Assembly: GCF_040436345.1 (NCBI RefSeq)
Contig: NC_133221.1
Span: forward strand, 21,834,665-21,898,664
Direction of reading: 5' to 3'
DNA length: 64,000 bases
From: Pagrus major
Taxonomy: Eukaryota > Chordata > Actinopteri > Spariformes > Sparidae
The first letter of the stretch is position 1, and the number at the start of each line of letters is the position of its first letter. The notes under the pieces were generated by a model. The model worked only from the letters and a program-made list of their open reading frames with translations. It had not been told where the DNA came from and made no database searches. Position numbers and translations under genes: made by a program. Below are positions 37,541 through 52,500 of this stretch, in pieces.

Positions 37541-38283
37541 GATAATGTACCTGTCCATTCTCACCGCCCCACAGTGATGTCAAAGCCAGACAAGTGAGAC
37601 AGATAACCGTGACACTTTTGGAACAGTGTCTGCTTGGTTTTCAGATGGAGTTACAAAATGTAATACCAGCAAAACATGCTGCCCCTGAATTCCTCTCATG
37701 TCAACATTTGTGCCATTAAAATGTCTTAAAAGACAACCTGACTTTGAGATTATCTTTATTTCATGCTTTAATGTTAGGGCACAGCAGGTTTTCACCTCAG
37801 TTGACTTCTTCTGCTGAACAGCTGCCACTGAGAGACCCACTGACAGTTGTCCATTGAGAATTAAAATATGAAAAGGTTGTTTGGCACTCCTGACGAAATA
37901 TTAAATGCCTATAATCATTGCACACTGTCCCCATGTGCCCCATGTGCACTGAGCGCATCCCTGTGGAAATGTATTGAGGGGTAACTGACCTAAATTACGG
38001 AAAGGATTAGGAAAACCTTAGTATTTTATTCATGGAACATAATGTAAATGTTATATTTATCATTTTCACTGCATTGTCACAGTTGCAGGGGAAGTACCAG
38101 CCGAATATACAAGATACCTCGGAAGATTTGGAATAGAGCTCATTTTGGTGTGCAGCAGGACATCATGTTCCCACCAGCCTATAGACAGCTTATCAATGGC
38201 AGCAGCTAAACACCGAGAATAACTGGATTCACAATTCAATATCACAGGGTCCTGGATGTAGCCCTGCTATTATAGCTGAATTG

Positions 38284-38549
38284 TCACATTATTTTGTAAC
38301 AGATTAGACCCATCATGACTTCTGAATAAAGGTTATTTCCGGACACATTGCACCAATGATGAAGAATACCAATAATGATCTTTCACAATTTAAACACCAA
38401 GAAGCCAGATTACGATTAAAATGTGATATCATTTTGTAAAAGATGAGCGCCACTCATTAGTTGCCTGTTTTGTATGAAGGTCATTTCAGGTCACACTACA
38501 CCCATGATAAACAATAACTATAATGTTATTTCACAGTTTAAACACCAAG
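38284..38549. repeat. Two-copy diverged tandem repeat, unit ~135 bp
   Basis: About 38284-38404 and 38420-38549 share 'attttgtaa', 'aggtcattt' or 'aggttattt', and 'acaatttaaacaccaag' against 'acagtttaaacaccaag'. Non-coding. Confidence 0.7.
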
Positions 38550-39663
38550 CATGGTATTCATTCATGTCCTGATATTATTCAGGATTCACAGGGTGGAATG
38601 TTAAATGTAAATTGTTTGTTGGAAGATTACACTTGTTACATTTTATGGGTGCACAAAAGCTGAAATAGTGACAGTGAATCCTGATATAATGACATACAAT
38701 TTTCTTCTCCTCTGGTATCGCCCTGCACAATAAACACGTTAAATGCAGTCATGTGTGAATTCAGAAACTCCACTTCCACTCGCACAGAGCAGACAAACCC
38801 AGACTGAGTGTGAGACAACCCCACCACAGCCCCCCACCTATTGTGATGTTAATGCCTCACTGGCACTGTTTATGAGCACTGGCTGATGTGTGAAGAGCTC
38901 GCTGTTAATGGCCGAGCCCCGTTCTCCCACACAAAGATGGGCTTTAGCATTGACCCCAGAAAGCCTCCCCACGAAGAGACCCCCCTCCTCTATTAAAAAA
39001 AAAAAAAAAAACCTTCTTCCTGCCTCTATAAGAACAGTCTCTCCATCTGAAAGGATTCTTTTGTGCCAAGGGAACGAGGTCCAAGGCAGAAGAGGAACAG
39101 CGTGGATGGGGGAGGGGGTCTGGCGGCTTAGATTTGTATGGATGGCCGGGATAAGAAGAGGTAGCCATAAGTTCAGCAGAGGATTGCTTGGCGCTGGAGA
39201 GTGTGCCTTGGAGGACTCTCGTGCCTTTCACTGTAAAGTGTTTTCCTTCTTTGCTCCATGGCGGTGAGGTTGTAACTGATTATTACCTGCTATTATTTCT
39301 AAGCAAAACTGTACATCTTTGCACAATTCCTCACTGATAAAAATCAATCTTGTGTTTTTTCTAACAGTGCATGTTACACTTTGTACACAATGTTCTTACC
39401 GTATTAAACAGAGCTGAATTCAGAGCAGTGTGTGACTACCACAACTGGTTCCTTAAATACACATTAAATTAATGAAAAAAAAAAGGAAAATGGAATCAAA
39501 GCAAATTAAAAATCACTTGTAGTTGGTCTTACTCTTCATGGCAACTGCTAATATTGTAATAAATGCATATATTTTGTGGAACTACTCAACAGCAATTACA
39601 GTTCCTCTCACTGCTGTGAGCTTACTGTCACAACTAATTACACATGTATATTTTAAGTAGTCT

Positions 39664-39760
39664 AGACCAGGCCTGCCCAAAGTCGGGCTCGCAGACAAAG
39701 TTGGCGTGCCATAAGGTTCAATTTGGCCCGCCAGACGCTTCTAGTGAAAAATCATACAAT
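39664..39760. mobile_element. Possible hAT-type transposon end
   Basis: 'gaccaggcctgcccaaagtc' followed by 'ggcccgccagacgc' resembles termini of hAT-family repeats found across vertebrates. No partner end was found. Tentative. Confidence 0.35.
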
Positions 39761-40104
39761 TTGTTTAAAAAATATATAATTATGTTTATGCAGTTTTATT
39801 TTTTGAGGTCAAACTGTTCTTAAAATATGTAGGATACCTAATTATTAATTATTTTTCATAAACCCAAGGGGCAGACTGACACTTTGCACAGGAAGTTATT
39901 CAATTACCGGAACATGGGATCCTAGTGCCATTTTGCATCTTAAGAAAACAATACAGTGCAAAACAATAGGCATTCCTTTTGGCGTGAAGTGCACAATTAA
40001 CTTGCAGTTTTGATCCTACTAAGAAGAAGTTTGTGCTCCCCTGGTCACTACACCTTGAGTATTTGGCGTTGAGCATATGATATAAACTCAGATATCCTCA
40101 ACAA

Positions 40105-40110
40105 TTTATT
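40105..40110 (-). terminator. ppih: Poly(A) signal of ppih
   Basis: TTTATT on the plus strand is AATAAA on the minus strand, about 400 bp after the ppih stop codon at 40509-40511. Confidence 0.6.
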
Positions 40111-40508
40111 GATCAAATATGATACAGTGTGACTGATTTATGAATGAACCCATTGTCAACCATTTCCTTCTTTAGGCTTAAAAAACTTGAATTTTCTTTT
40201 TTGTCTTTTAATAACAGGATACACAAATTATTTCCATTTGGACTCAGTGCACATTTAAAACAGTGAACATTAAGTTTCACAAAATTCAAACCTATATAAT
40301 AAGTACATCCTGTTGGTAACAAAACGTGAAAAGTATTATATGGCCAAAATGATGCACTGCTGAACTTTACAATGTCCTCCAATGTGCATTATTGGACTAG
40401 GCATCTGTACAGGAAGATGACATGCAGGTTGCTGTTTGATGAGGACCATCAGGTCACCGTGAGACACTACTTCAGGTATACAGAGGTGTGAAGTGTGAGC
40501 AAGCCAGA

Positions 40509-43500
40509 TCACATCTCTCCACACTGTGCGATGACGATGGCGAGCTTGGGCTTGTTGTTGGGTCCTGTAACAATGTTCTGTTGGGAGGAAGGAGCAAAAA
40601 TTTAGAACAAAAAACAGTCATGTAAACTTTGCAGCAAACTAAAATGATCTCTGTTCTTATTACTTATTACATACATAAATATGACACAGTGCAAGATTAA
40701 TTTACTGCAACTGTCAATGGGTTTGAGCCACAGGTTGAATTCCAGTTTAACAAGCATTAAAAGGGACAGTTTTCCCCCAAATCAAAAATACACACTCCCT
40801 CATACCTGTAGTGCTTTTTATCCAGCTAGATTTTGTTGTTGAGTTTTGGCTGTAGAGATGCTTGCTTTCTCTCGAATATAATGCAACAAGATGGTACATG
40901 TCTTGTGGTGCTCAAAGCAACAAAAAAATACTTTGAAAAACCCAACAAGAGAAATCCTGACCCAGTTACTCAAGATAATCCACAGACCTTGTTGTGAGCC
41001 ATTTCATGTAGGAACTATTTTCCCCCTTCCTAACTACCTAACCTTCCAACTGAATCACAGCGGAGAAGGAAACATGCATCTACTCATTGATGCAGGGCTC
41101 GTGCTCGTGACAGCACAGGATGTAAACATTGATGGCATACTCCTCAGCTGAGATCTGACGTATGCTAAGCTCCCATCCATGAGTAGATGCACACATCCAT
41201 GTAGTCCCTCTATATTCAAAAGAAGGCAGACGTCTCTGCATATGATATCTCCAAAACTCAGCATCTCACACCAAAACAATGGATGGATAAGTAGCGCTAC
41301 AGGCATGAGGACAAATACGTACATTTTAAGTTTGATTTTTAAAGATGAGTGAAACAATTAAGGGAGGTGCACAAAATAGAGTAGACCTTTTCAGTTTAAA
41401 GATATTGTTGTTTTAACCATTATTAGTGGTCTCCCTCCTCTCAGTTTTGCTTCACATTTTGGTCACTTTACAGATCAGTCTAAAATTTCTTTATTGACTC
41501 ATTCTTGCCACTGAAATAATTATTATAAATTAATATAATAATGAGTTTTTACCTCAATTTTTCTCATGGCCAGCAAGCCATCAACCACTTTTCCTGAAAC
41601 AGTCGTAAAAAAGACAATTAACAAAACAATTTAAAATAGACCTCTAAATAGATGTGAATGCACAAGTGATACTGTTGATTGACTCACCAAAAACAACATG
41701 CTTTCCGTCTAACCAGTCGCATTTAGCGCAGGTAATGAAGAACTGACAACCATTTGTCCCTGGACCACTGTTTGCCTGAGTGAGACAAAAAGGAATGAGA
41801 GAGAATGTTTTAAGACATCTGTTTGTCTGTACTGGTTAGAGTTAAGACACTTTGAATTAATCAATCTAATCCTACTGTCTATAGAGGCGGGGTCAACTGA
41901 CTTTGAATTGATTCATCAAATCTTGATTAAACGTTGGTTAAAGCCTCTGTATGGCCTATATAAGCAAACATTATAGGTAATTATAGTGATTCTTACTACA
42001 AATTCAAACTGATCCAGGTTGAATAAGTCATTAAATCAAACATTTTTTCTGGCGGAGTGCTGAGGATGAATTGAGGGGTCTCACAGAAGATGCTCTGAAG
42101 TGTAGCGGTACGCTTGGTAACTAAAACCAAGTTCATTTTGTTTCACCATCTTTTTTTGTCAACAGAGGCCGCCAGAATTAACAAAACATGAGCATGCCTT
42201 ACCGTAGCTTTAACTTATTATTATAAAGAGTATAACACAGGTAGTGAAAGATTGCAGGATGATGCCAAACACCTTCTTTTGGATGAAGTCAAAGTACATA
42301 GATCTCTTCCCTGATTCAACAGTGCCCCTAACATCTGAGCATTGATCTACATACATACCATGGACAGAAGACCAGGTGCAGAATGCTTGTATTTGAAGTT
42401 TTCATCTGCAAATGGGCCCCCGTAGATGCTGCAGATACCAGTTCCATCACCCTTCACAAAAAGACAAAAAACATAAGATGGGGTTCACACAGTAGAGAGA
42501 GACAGTAAGAGTGAGAGTGACAGTGAGCAATACATCAGCTTCAGTGTGCTGTAATTGACCACATGTCCACCAGGGGGCAGAAGGCTGACATATGGTGGTT
42601 CTAAGTTTGAACTTTTACTGCAGTTTGTCCAACATCATGGTAAGACTGATTTAAGCTAATGAAGACAACAAATGGTAGATAGTTTCATAAGTGATTTGGA
42701 AATGATGACTTTGTTCCCATAGCAACATACTACAGGTATACATCATAACCACCGAAGATACCTCCCACCTTGTTGTTAGACGTGGGAAAATTTAAAAAAA
42801 AAAACAAGGTTTACCAGCTTTCAAAATATTACTTTCTTCATACTGTTAATAGAAAAAATCTTTCTTTGTCTGCTTTCACACTCAGATATATTGACACTGT
42901 TCCACTCAAAGCAATAATCCTATCCTTTTCATCCACTATTGCTTTCATGTGCTTTGGAAAAAAAACTCTCCAAAAAGATTGTACCCAACATACTGTGTTT
43001 ATGTATTTGTGTCATAAGTATAAAGTGGAGGCTACTTTATTGTCTCCCATAGGAAAACTCTGTCTTGCTGCTGCATCACACCAAGCATTATTAACAACAC
43101 ATTAATAAAAGCACATGTGACAACTGAGCAAATTGGTCACAAAGTCTATCACACTGTTAGAGCTTAGTATAGAAAAATGAACAGCACATCCTAACAGGAC
43201 ATCCCACTTTCCATGCTTACAAGCAAAGAAGCGTTTGGCAGACCTGTAGAGTTTTCTCTTCTGTCTGTACTCTAGGAGTTGCTCATTTAGAAGTTTACAT
43301 TTACATTTAGGGCATTTGGCAGATGCTTTTGTCCAAAGCGACTTACAATACGTTTGTCACAACAAAGAAACCACAATATATCACCGTCGATAAAGTAGAA
43401 AAGAAAAAATAGACACAGTTTTCAAGCCCTCATCTGAGCATGGTAGTTGCTATTTATCAAGGATATCTTAAGTACATAAGTGCTATGGTTTAAGTGCTAA

Positions 43501-46500
43501 GGGTAAGAACATACAAGTGCATTTTTTTTTTCTTTTGGGGTGGGGGGGTGGGGAGGGAGTCATGCTATGCGGGGTCGAGGTGAAGTCTGAACAAGTGAGT
43601 CTTGAGTCTTTTGCGGAAGATGGCGGAAGTTTAACTGACAGTGATGAAATAATGTATAATAGGCCAGTAAAATAATTAACGCAATATTCCTAGAGATATC
43701 ATAATCTCTGAGTCAGTGAAGGAAATGGAGGTACTGGTGGAGCATATTTATTGCTATGGTGCAATATGTGTGAGTGTGTTGTTCCCACAGTTTATTGTAG
43801 CTTTAATGCAACATATAACAGCAAAGAATGACAGATGCAGCACGCTGAACCTTGAATTACTTTGTCACCTTAAAGCTGCGACAAGAAACTAACCGGGCAG
43901 CAGAAGAGATGTGGATGTACTTACATTTACAAAGTCGCCTCCTTGTATCATGAAGTCTTTGATCAACCTGCCAATGAACAACGAAGACATGTCAGTGATG
44001 TCAGCTTTATTGAGGCACAAGCTGTCTATAAAAATATTCACTTTACCAGGAGCCACATTATATTTACAATTATGACGCTCCATGAAACAATAAAACATGA
44101 TAACTTTCAATGTAGGTGAATAGAAACTGAAGTTCCTGTGAAAAACTAAAAGTTGCTATGACCTCTGTTGAGTGCTTTTTAACACATAATTCATTTTAAT
44201 GTATGTATTGTACATGGTGCATATGAATGGTTAAAAACTAAATCTCAAGGATGTAGTTTCATGATTCAGATTATTCAGTGTTGACAGGCTATTTTATCGT
44301 GGAAATCAGATTGTGTTGTAGGCACATTTGTAAATGATTTAACTGCAACTGCACAAACAAACCCACATGTTTGGATGACCAGCAAAATGCTGAATATCAG
44401 ATCCAGTCTATCCCTACTATAAATAGTGAGAAAAACATGCACAGAAACAGTCTGAATGCCAGGGTTGACAGTAGATACTCAGGAGACAACCAGACTAAAT
44501 AATAGGCTTGGGCAATATCCAAAATCTTTTACCACGATATTGTCCCGCACAAACATCGTGATAGACGATATTATCGTAAGGGTTTTTTTCATTATATAAA
44601 ATTATAATACTTTGTTTTGTTTTACTTGTATTTTATGTTGACTGGTAGTATGACCGGTATCAATAAATAAAAGACTGAGAGGTTGACATGCTGTTACCTT
44701 ATTTACTTCTCCCTTTGCAGAAACACAAACTACACTTTTAAATAATAAAATAATGTAATTAAGAACTTTTAAATTAGTTTTTTTTTTTAATTAAATGAAT
44801 TACTTTAGAGCAAATAATTAATTGCGAACATAACAGCTTGCTCCTCACTGGTGCCCTTCCCTCTAAACTCTAGCAGTTTCTCTCAGGTGAAGAATCATAC
44901 AGCTATTTGATTTTGTGAAAAATATCATCACATATGATGGCAAATAGAGATATTTGATCATATCTAATATCAGCCAAGCCTCATATATGACCACTCTTAA
45001 GCCACCAGAGGATGTGGGATTTTACTTGAGTTAAAATCATTCAGAAAAATATAGGAAATCTTTTCAACATCAGAGTGTAATGTGAGCTACACGAATCAAG
45101 TTCCCATGTCGTGTACCTGTGGAATGTGCAGCCTTTGTAACCGATAGGAACGCCATCCTTCCTGTTGAACAGTAATGTGAGAAGAAACAACATGAAGTTA
45201 GCAGCAAAGACAACACACACCCTGTGTGGTACTACAAAACAGGTGACAGTAAATGTGCCATCTTTAAACAATCAGGTAGGGATGTAGGGAAGGGATTAAT
45301 AGGGTCTGGTGTTTACATGCAACAACAAATCTAATCAGAACAGCTGTGTGCAAAAGTGACTTTACGTCATGCATTCATCTTCCTCGTCATACATTTTTTA
45401 TCTTTCCTGTTCGGAAGATGGATATCTATTGTCGTCTATGTTAAGTTCTCTAGTTCAGCTCATGAGACCATTTCTTTTTTCTTTGTGCTTTTTACAGCAG
45501 GTTATGACTCAGTGATCAGGCTCACATGGTGCACTTGTGGCTGAGACTTGGCACATTTTATGTGTACATTAAAACTTGTTAGCAACATATGACAAAAAAT
45601 ATCTGCAGGACATTTGACCTGAGGGCGCAGTGAGAGGACCAAGTAGAGATAGTTTAAAATATAGAGTAGTCCTCCCAGCATCTGACTGACTGAATATAGC
45701 TTTTGTGGCAGGTGATTTCAAACATTTCAGTGGTAGTGTATACCTTTAAATTTTACAGATATTCCTTTTTTCAGATGAAAAAAAATAAAAAAACAAACTC
45801 ATCTTGACTTCATTTAAATTATTTTTTCCTTAATTCATTATTTTAGATACAAGGAGGTGCATCTTTCTTTTCATCCTGCTGCACTCTCCCCACAGTGATT
45901 ATTTCCCTGCTGAAGCTGGTTCGATGTGGCAGGTTTACTGTGCAGGGTGGTGAAGAAGTGCTTGTGAACGATCAAAGATCACCTTACCTGTACTCTCCAG
46001 TGCAGAACTGCCTGTAAGAGATGATGAAACTGTAAGTGGCATTGTTGTGAAAACTCAGAAATAGTTTCATACATGTGAACATAGATACTTGTGATTAGAG
46101 CCCCATCAATACTAGATTTGTGTGTCCAACACCGATAGCTATATTTGGGAGTAAAACATTCTGATTTAGATATAATGGCTGATACTAGTAATAGTGGCTG
46201 ATGTTTACCTGTTGCGTCATTTAAATTCTATGCTGGAACACTGATGAAGAACTGGCTTGTGACATCCATCAGTTTGTAAGACTATGTAAGTACTGAAAAA
46301 AATCTTCTCATTGAGTCGGTGGCTGTATAGGGAGCCAAAAAGGCTTTTGAAGCAAAGACTTCATAAAATAAATGTTTTCCATGTGAAGGGTTATATTAAA
46401 GATTGTTTCATAAATTTGCATGATTGAATTTTGTGCTCTTTCAAATATAGTGTAATGAATCCAATCAAGGAAACATTGGTTTCGGCAATTGGCCACATTT

Positions 46501-49500
46501 TTATTTTGAACATCGGTATCTGGCCACAATCTCACAACGCGTGCATCCCTAATATTGGACAACATATCCACCAATCTGGCACATTTACATGATAGACCTT
46601 AGTGCTCACTTTGTCCCTTCTTTAAAAAAAAATAAACAAACAAAACAAATATATCTGTGATAGGCCGATGCATCAGTCGGGCTTAGGGATGCAAATTTTA
46701 AGCAATTTCTGTCATTGATAGTTGGCTGCCTTAACAATCAATCGTCGGTTAATCATATGAAATATATGTATATATGTACAGTATGTGTATGTGTATATAT
46801 GACGGTTTTCCATTAGAAAACGGTTTCAACCACTGAAATGATCTATGTTGGATGCAGAATTAGAGTTGGCGATATAAGGAGTTAAAAGAACAGCTGAAGT
46901 AAACACCAAGCTACTTGACTAATAAATTAATGATTTTAATTTAATCGCCAAGCTACCGTCTGTCTCTAATTAACAACTAGCCCAACAAAATCCAACCCAT
47001 ATTGAGGCTACTAAATGGCTAAAATGTAATATCAGTCCGTACAGAATGCATTTCTTTATTTTTTAAATAAATGCAGTTCGACTGCATAAGTGGAAAAAAG
47101 TAGTATAAAGCCTTTTGCTGCTCCAGAGGAAGCTGCATGTACTTTGCACCCTAGTGCCACTGAGCGATATCAGTGGAGGCAATTTATCATTGTGGGTAAT
47201 GTAGGCACCAGGTTTTGTTCTAGCATTGCACAAATTGATATATCAGAACCAGAGATAACGCCTTTTTAATTCTGCATTCTACTTCCTTTTAAAACCAACT
47301 TAGCCAGTGAGTGACATCAGTGGAGGCAATTGATTACATGCAGCTTCCTCTGGAGCCACAAAAGGCTTTATACTACTTTTTTCACATATGCAGTAGTACT
47401 CCCCAAGACCTGTAAACATGTGTACAATTGGTGGAGATCCCTTTAATTCTTTATCATCCCTAGCTGGGATCTACCTGTGATATCTCTTTTCACTGAAATT
47501 TTTAAAAAGCAGACCATGTGATCCAATAATAATCTCCTTACCGGAAATTTTCCGCTGTCTTTGGAACCACATCAGCAAACAGCTCCATCTTCATCCGTCC
47601 GACATCCTGAAAAGCAGTTGAGAAAACAGTTGAAAAACAAAAAGAAATCCATTTAAGACAGAAATGTATACACACCTAAAAAAAAGATGGGGTAAACACT
47701 TTTGCCTCAGGCAAAACTAAACAGAACAAGCAGAAACAGGTCATTCTTGGTCCCACAAGTGTAACTGGTTCATCCTGACAGCATCTGGCTAATGAATAAC
47801 TAGTACAGGATTTCTTCTTGTCTTTCTTCCCTCTACTTCTCGCCTTGAATACACATTAGTTTATTCCTTTTACATCTTACAGTGTTCTGTTGACTCTACT
47901 GAAAACATCAAGTCAACTCTGTTTCATCTCAACAATGCAAGCCATTCTGTCACACTTCTGGTCACATTTTCCAGTGGTCAAAGCATACGTAATCGAAGAT
48001 GTGAGCGAGAAGACGCCACAATCTTAATGCAGCACATTAAATCCTCTATGAGTGGTGTGTGTTCTTGTGCGTTGGCATGGTGGGTGTCTGTTCACCCACA
48101 ACCCAGAGGGCCATGCAAGTGTCGACTGGTATAACAATGTCCATGTGTCTACATCTCTGTGTGTGAACGCAGTCTGTGTGTGTGCTGGTGTAAAAAAAAG
48201 AGTGTGTTGTCCCTGTGACATCACTGCACTACTCTCCCTACACTCCACACACATGACTCCCAGAACGACCAGCAGCCATTAGATCTCTTGTCTTTGCTTT
48301 GTTTAGACAGTATGTTTACAGGCAATGATCTCCAATGCAGAAGCTCAGTGTTGACACAGAGCAAACAACCACGGATTATTTTATCTGCTGAGGAGGATGT
48401 TGTATGCGTCAGGCGATAAACAACAGGTAAGACAGCTTAATATTAACGTGTAATAAAAAGCTGCATCTTAATGGTGGAGTGTCTACATGCTGACGAATGT
48501 ATCCTGTTGAACCACTTTTTTTCTGGTGCTGGAATGAGGGTAAAGTTTAAATACAATACCTTCAAATGCACACAAAAAATGTAAGGAAGACAAGAAAAGG
48601 TGTCGAATGCACTGACCTAGTTTTATCACAATGCAGTGGGCTTCACTTAACAGACAAACTCCAGGTAGACTATGGCAGCCACACCTACTTTAAGTCCCCT
48701 GCAGTTAATATTCAAACCAAGAGTAAACAGTCGCACACAGCAAACAGATTAAGCCAAGACACTGTGACAAACTGAGATAAATTGAGGTATTAATTAATCT
48801 TTTTTAAACTTTGAAGAATCATATTTGTTCCCTGTAGAGGTGCAATTGTGAGTGATACTTTCTAATTATTATTTTTTATTGTTTCATTGACAGGCTGGCT
48901 GTTCTGTGTCTATGTTGTCAAATTACATTGTTAGGTGAATAAAACAAACTGTTCTAAGCTATTGAGCATATTTTTGGGTCATTCCTTACAAACTCACCAA
49001 GGGCCTCCCAGTTCATGTCATGGATTTCTCAAAATAAATTCTATTAAATTCATGGGACCTTTCTAAATCTTACAGCTGTACTCCAAATACTTTTGAAGTT
49101 ATGAAGTTTGGCCCTCAGAGCTAAATTTCAGCATCTTTGTGATTCTTTGTATGTGCATTTCCTGCCTTAAGCAATTGCTTCTTTTTCACTGGATTGGTTA
49201 GAAACTTGTCCTGAACATCCAAAAGACTCTTAGGCTACTTGGCATCATCAATAGTTATTGCTGAATAGTTACAATAATCAAATTTATAACAGGAAGTCAT
49301 TTTCACAAGTATCTGTCATTTTCAAAAACTCATAAAACTCCACCTGTTTTTACTTTCTTGCAACAAAATTGTGGTTCTGTGTAGAAATAATCTACTTCTG
49401 CCACATCTACAGTGACACAGATCTTGCTAAATATAGAGTCGGAGCTGAAAAACCAAAAAGAAAATCCACGACTTGAATTGAGAAACTTCAGGATTTTTGG

Positions 49501-52500
49501 CATGGAGTTGGCATGGAAATACCCTTTTGTAATTTCATCACAATGCAATATTAAAGTACATGTTTTTTCAAGTGTTGAGGAATCGTGACACTGCTTTTTA
49601 ACTTGTACCTCTAAGCTAATGCATACATAATTAACGCTGTTAATTAAAAGAGGCCAAGTAAAGCTGCTCAACTTTTCTACAAACTAGAGATTTTATCAAA
49701 AAACGTTGTTTTTGTTAGTCAGGAAGGCGAGTATTTCTAGGAAGCAATTGTAGGCCTAACATTCAACACTTGATGTTTTTTTCTTGGGATTCTAGTGTAA
49801 TTGTATAGGGATATCGTGCAGGTGAACAAAAGCTGCCACAGGGTGTGGTTTAAACTGACAAGCATTGTTAGTCGACGCTCAGTTTCTAGCCAGGTTACCT
49901 GTTACAGGACATGCAAATAGACATAACAAGGGGCCATCGTCTCTCGGCTGTATAGGAGGGCAAAAGAGCAGGGTTCCCTTAAGACATAGAAGGTGTGTCC
50001 CTTCAGGTTTTGCTTTTACAATGGGGAGGAGCCAGAAAGAGCCAGTTCCAATAGGGAACTACTCCACCTCTAACATTCATAGACGAGTTCTGCTGCAAGC
50101 ATGAAATGCCTCTAACTTCCATTACCGCGAGAGTTAAGCTTTTGGATCTCCACTGAAACTCACAGGGCTGGGACAACTCCAGGCACAGAGGTATGGACTC
50201 CTTAGGGCATCACAGGGTTAATTGTTTTTAATTGTTGAGTAAAAAGAATGTGTTTGAACCTGCTTTACCCGTCACCAATGCTACAAATCATGCAGAAATG
50301 AAATGCAGGAAATTCAGGATGGTGTGTGTACCAACCGCTGAATACCGCTGCTGTACGGTGTTGACATGGAAGCGACTAATATGCAAAACACAGAGTAAGA
50401 CTTAGTAAGGTAACCTTAGTAAGAAGACAACATGTTTTAATAGAACATATTTCGTAACCAAAGTGACAGGGAGTGAGTCATCGGTATATCAGATATGCTT
50501 CCAATGTGAAGTTTGCTGCGGCTGATGGTGATTTGATGTGAAAAACAAACATGGGAAGGACTCTGCTAGTGCCAAGTGCTCTACACTGTACACCATGTTT
50601 AACTTTTAACCACATATAATGTGAGATGTGTGATAAGAAACAGGACTATCAGTTTGGAATTACATCAAATCTGCTGGCAAAAAATGTCACCAGATCCAAA
50701 TGTGACCTCTCACTGGTCAACCTGCACAACTTGAGCCTTTTATTTCATCAACTTTGAAGAAATTAGATGGAGAATTTGTCTTTAAAGCAAAAGCATTACA
50801 GTTGGCTTGCTTTGTTTATAAATGACACTAAGAAAAGAGCTCAATTATAAAAAAAAATTCTTAGATTAACGAATATGAAGTTATGCTTCAGATCATTTAC
50901 GACAGTGTCAGTCGACTCATAAAAGAGGCTGAGCATAATAAACTTTGCCTGAGCAAGTTCTGAAAATCCCATTTGCATTTTATGCACATGTGATCTATAA
51001 ATTTCATATCAACTTAAATTGATGGCACCTGCCTTTTTATTTCCTCTTATATTGTCCCAGGAGAAGTGAGAGTCTAGTCAGGAATAGTCATGGACCAAAG
51101 GAGAAAATCTCACTTTTTGGGGGACTATCACGGCAATGGTAGAGGAGACTAGAGCTAGGCAATACATATTATTCAGAAGACTAAATAGTGGGTTGACAAA
51201 CAAAAGTGTGTCACTGCTGCAGGGAATGAGGTGGGGCAGAAAGACAGAACTGTGGCTGATAATTATAGAAGATGGAAGATTTAGAAGATATATAGAAATG
51301 GCCTGACCTTAAACTATGAGGGAAAAAAATAATAGACGAGTTGCTTAAGCATTCAATATGAAAAGATTAATTGATGTGGTGTGTTAAAAAATAATTTTAA
51401 AAAGTAATGACCATGGTTTTGTTTATTCCTCACACCCTATAATTGATAAATCCAATCATGCTGGTAATAATGCTCATACGAAGTTCTCCACATGGTTGGT
51501 CACATCCACTACCAGTCAAAAGTTTGGACACACCTTCTCATTCAATGTTTTTTCTTTATTTTTATTATTTTCTACATTGTAGATCATTACTGAAGACATC
51601 CAAACTATGAAGGAACACATGTGGAATTGTGTAGTTAACAAAAAAGTGTTAAACAAACCAGAATATGATTTATATTTTATATTCTTCAAAGTAGCCACCT
51701 TTTGCTTTGATGACAGCTTTGCACACTTCTGGCATTCTCTCAATCAGATTCATGAGGTAGTACTAGGTAATACTAGGTATACTTTTGTGTTTTTTGTGCT
51801 CAAGTCTTACTTAAAATCAAACTTGATCATGAGGGGAGGTTGTGGTCTTCATGCTTTCTCTTGTTTCTTGAAGCTGTCTAATGTTTGTATAACCAAAGTT
51901 CCTAACCAATATTATTCTGTCTTTCACAGCATTTCCTGGAGCACCTGCACACTGAGCTGAGAACTGTTCCAATAACATAAATGCTGCCTGAGTCATCTCC
52001 GGAAACTACTCATACTGTCAAAATGCTGGCCATTATGGAGCAATGTGACGTGGAGTCCGGCTGTCATATAGACAACACTGTGAAGTATCTGTTACTGATG
52101 CTTTTCAAGTTGGGACTGGACGCAGCAGTCTATTTCTTATGCTGCCGGAAGCTGTATAGCTCCTTTTTAGGGATGTGCAGCCTGTCCATTGTCCTGGCTG
52201 ACTCTGTGGTGGCGTTTTCTTTGGCAACCGTGTGGTTTCTTGGGGCTGAAAGGTCTCCCATGTCACCCTGCTTCCTCTTGGCTCATGTCTCAGCGACATA
52301 TGGCGCACAGCCGCTGCCTATGATGTTCCTTGGTTTATTGGACTACTGTGTAGAAGATACCCACTTCTGCAAACAGAGCGCCTTCTACAAATGCCTGAGA
52401 AACATTTTTTTGATATTGCTGATATGGGTGGTAGCCGTCATTTTCTCCTTTTGTTCTGTCAACACTGAGCTGATGGAACTGCAGTCTTTGACGCAGGTAA

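Larger units (their letters stand above)
37560..40095. other. Intergenic between ybx1 promoter and ppih 3' end
   Basis: No gene seen. It holds a two-copy diverged tandem repeat at about 38284-38549 (listed separately), a poly(A) run at about 38995-39010, and a possible hAT-type end near 39664. The reading frames around 38890-39267 cross the A-run and look fortuitous. Confidence 0.6.

Noticed and set aside
38890..39267. 125-codon plus-strand frame
   Set aside because: Crosses a poly(A) run, has no splice context or recognisable domain, and has an equal antisense frame.
42770..43105. 111-codon plus-strand frame, also present in the duplicate at 62463-62723
   Set aside because: Its repetition reflects duplication of ppih intron DNA. 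The two versions differ in frame length and poly-A length, and no protein family is recognisable.
51516..51960. Frames on both strands upstream of the GPR160-like gene
   Set aside because: They fall in the Tc1-type terminal fragment and its flank, not in a gene.
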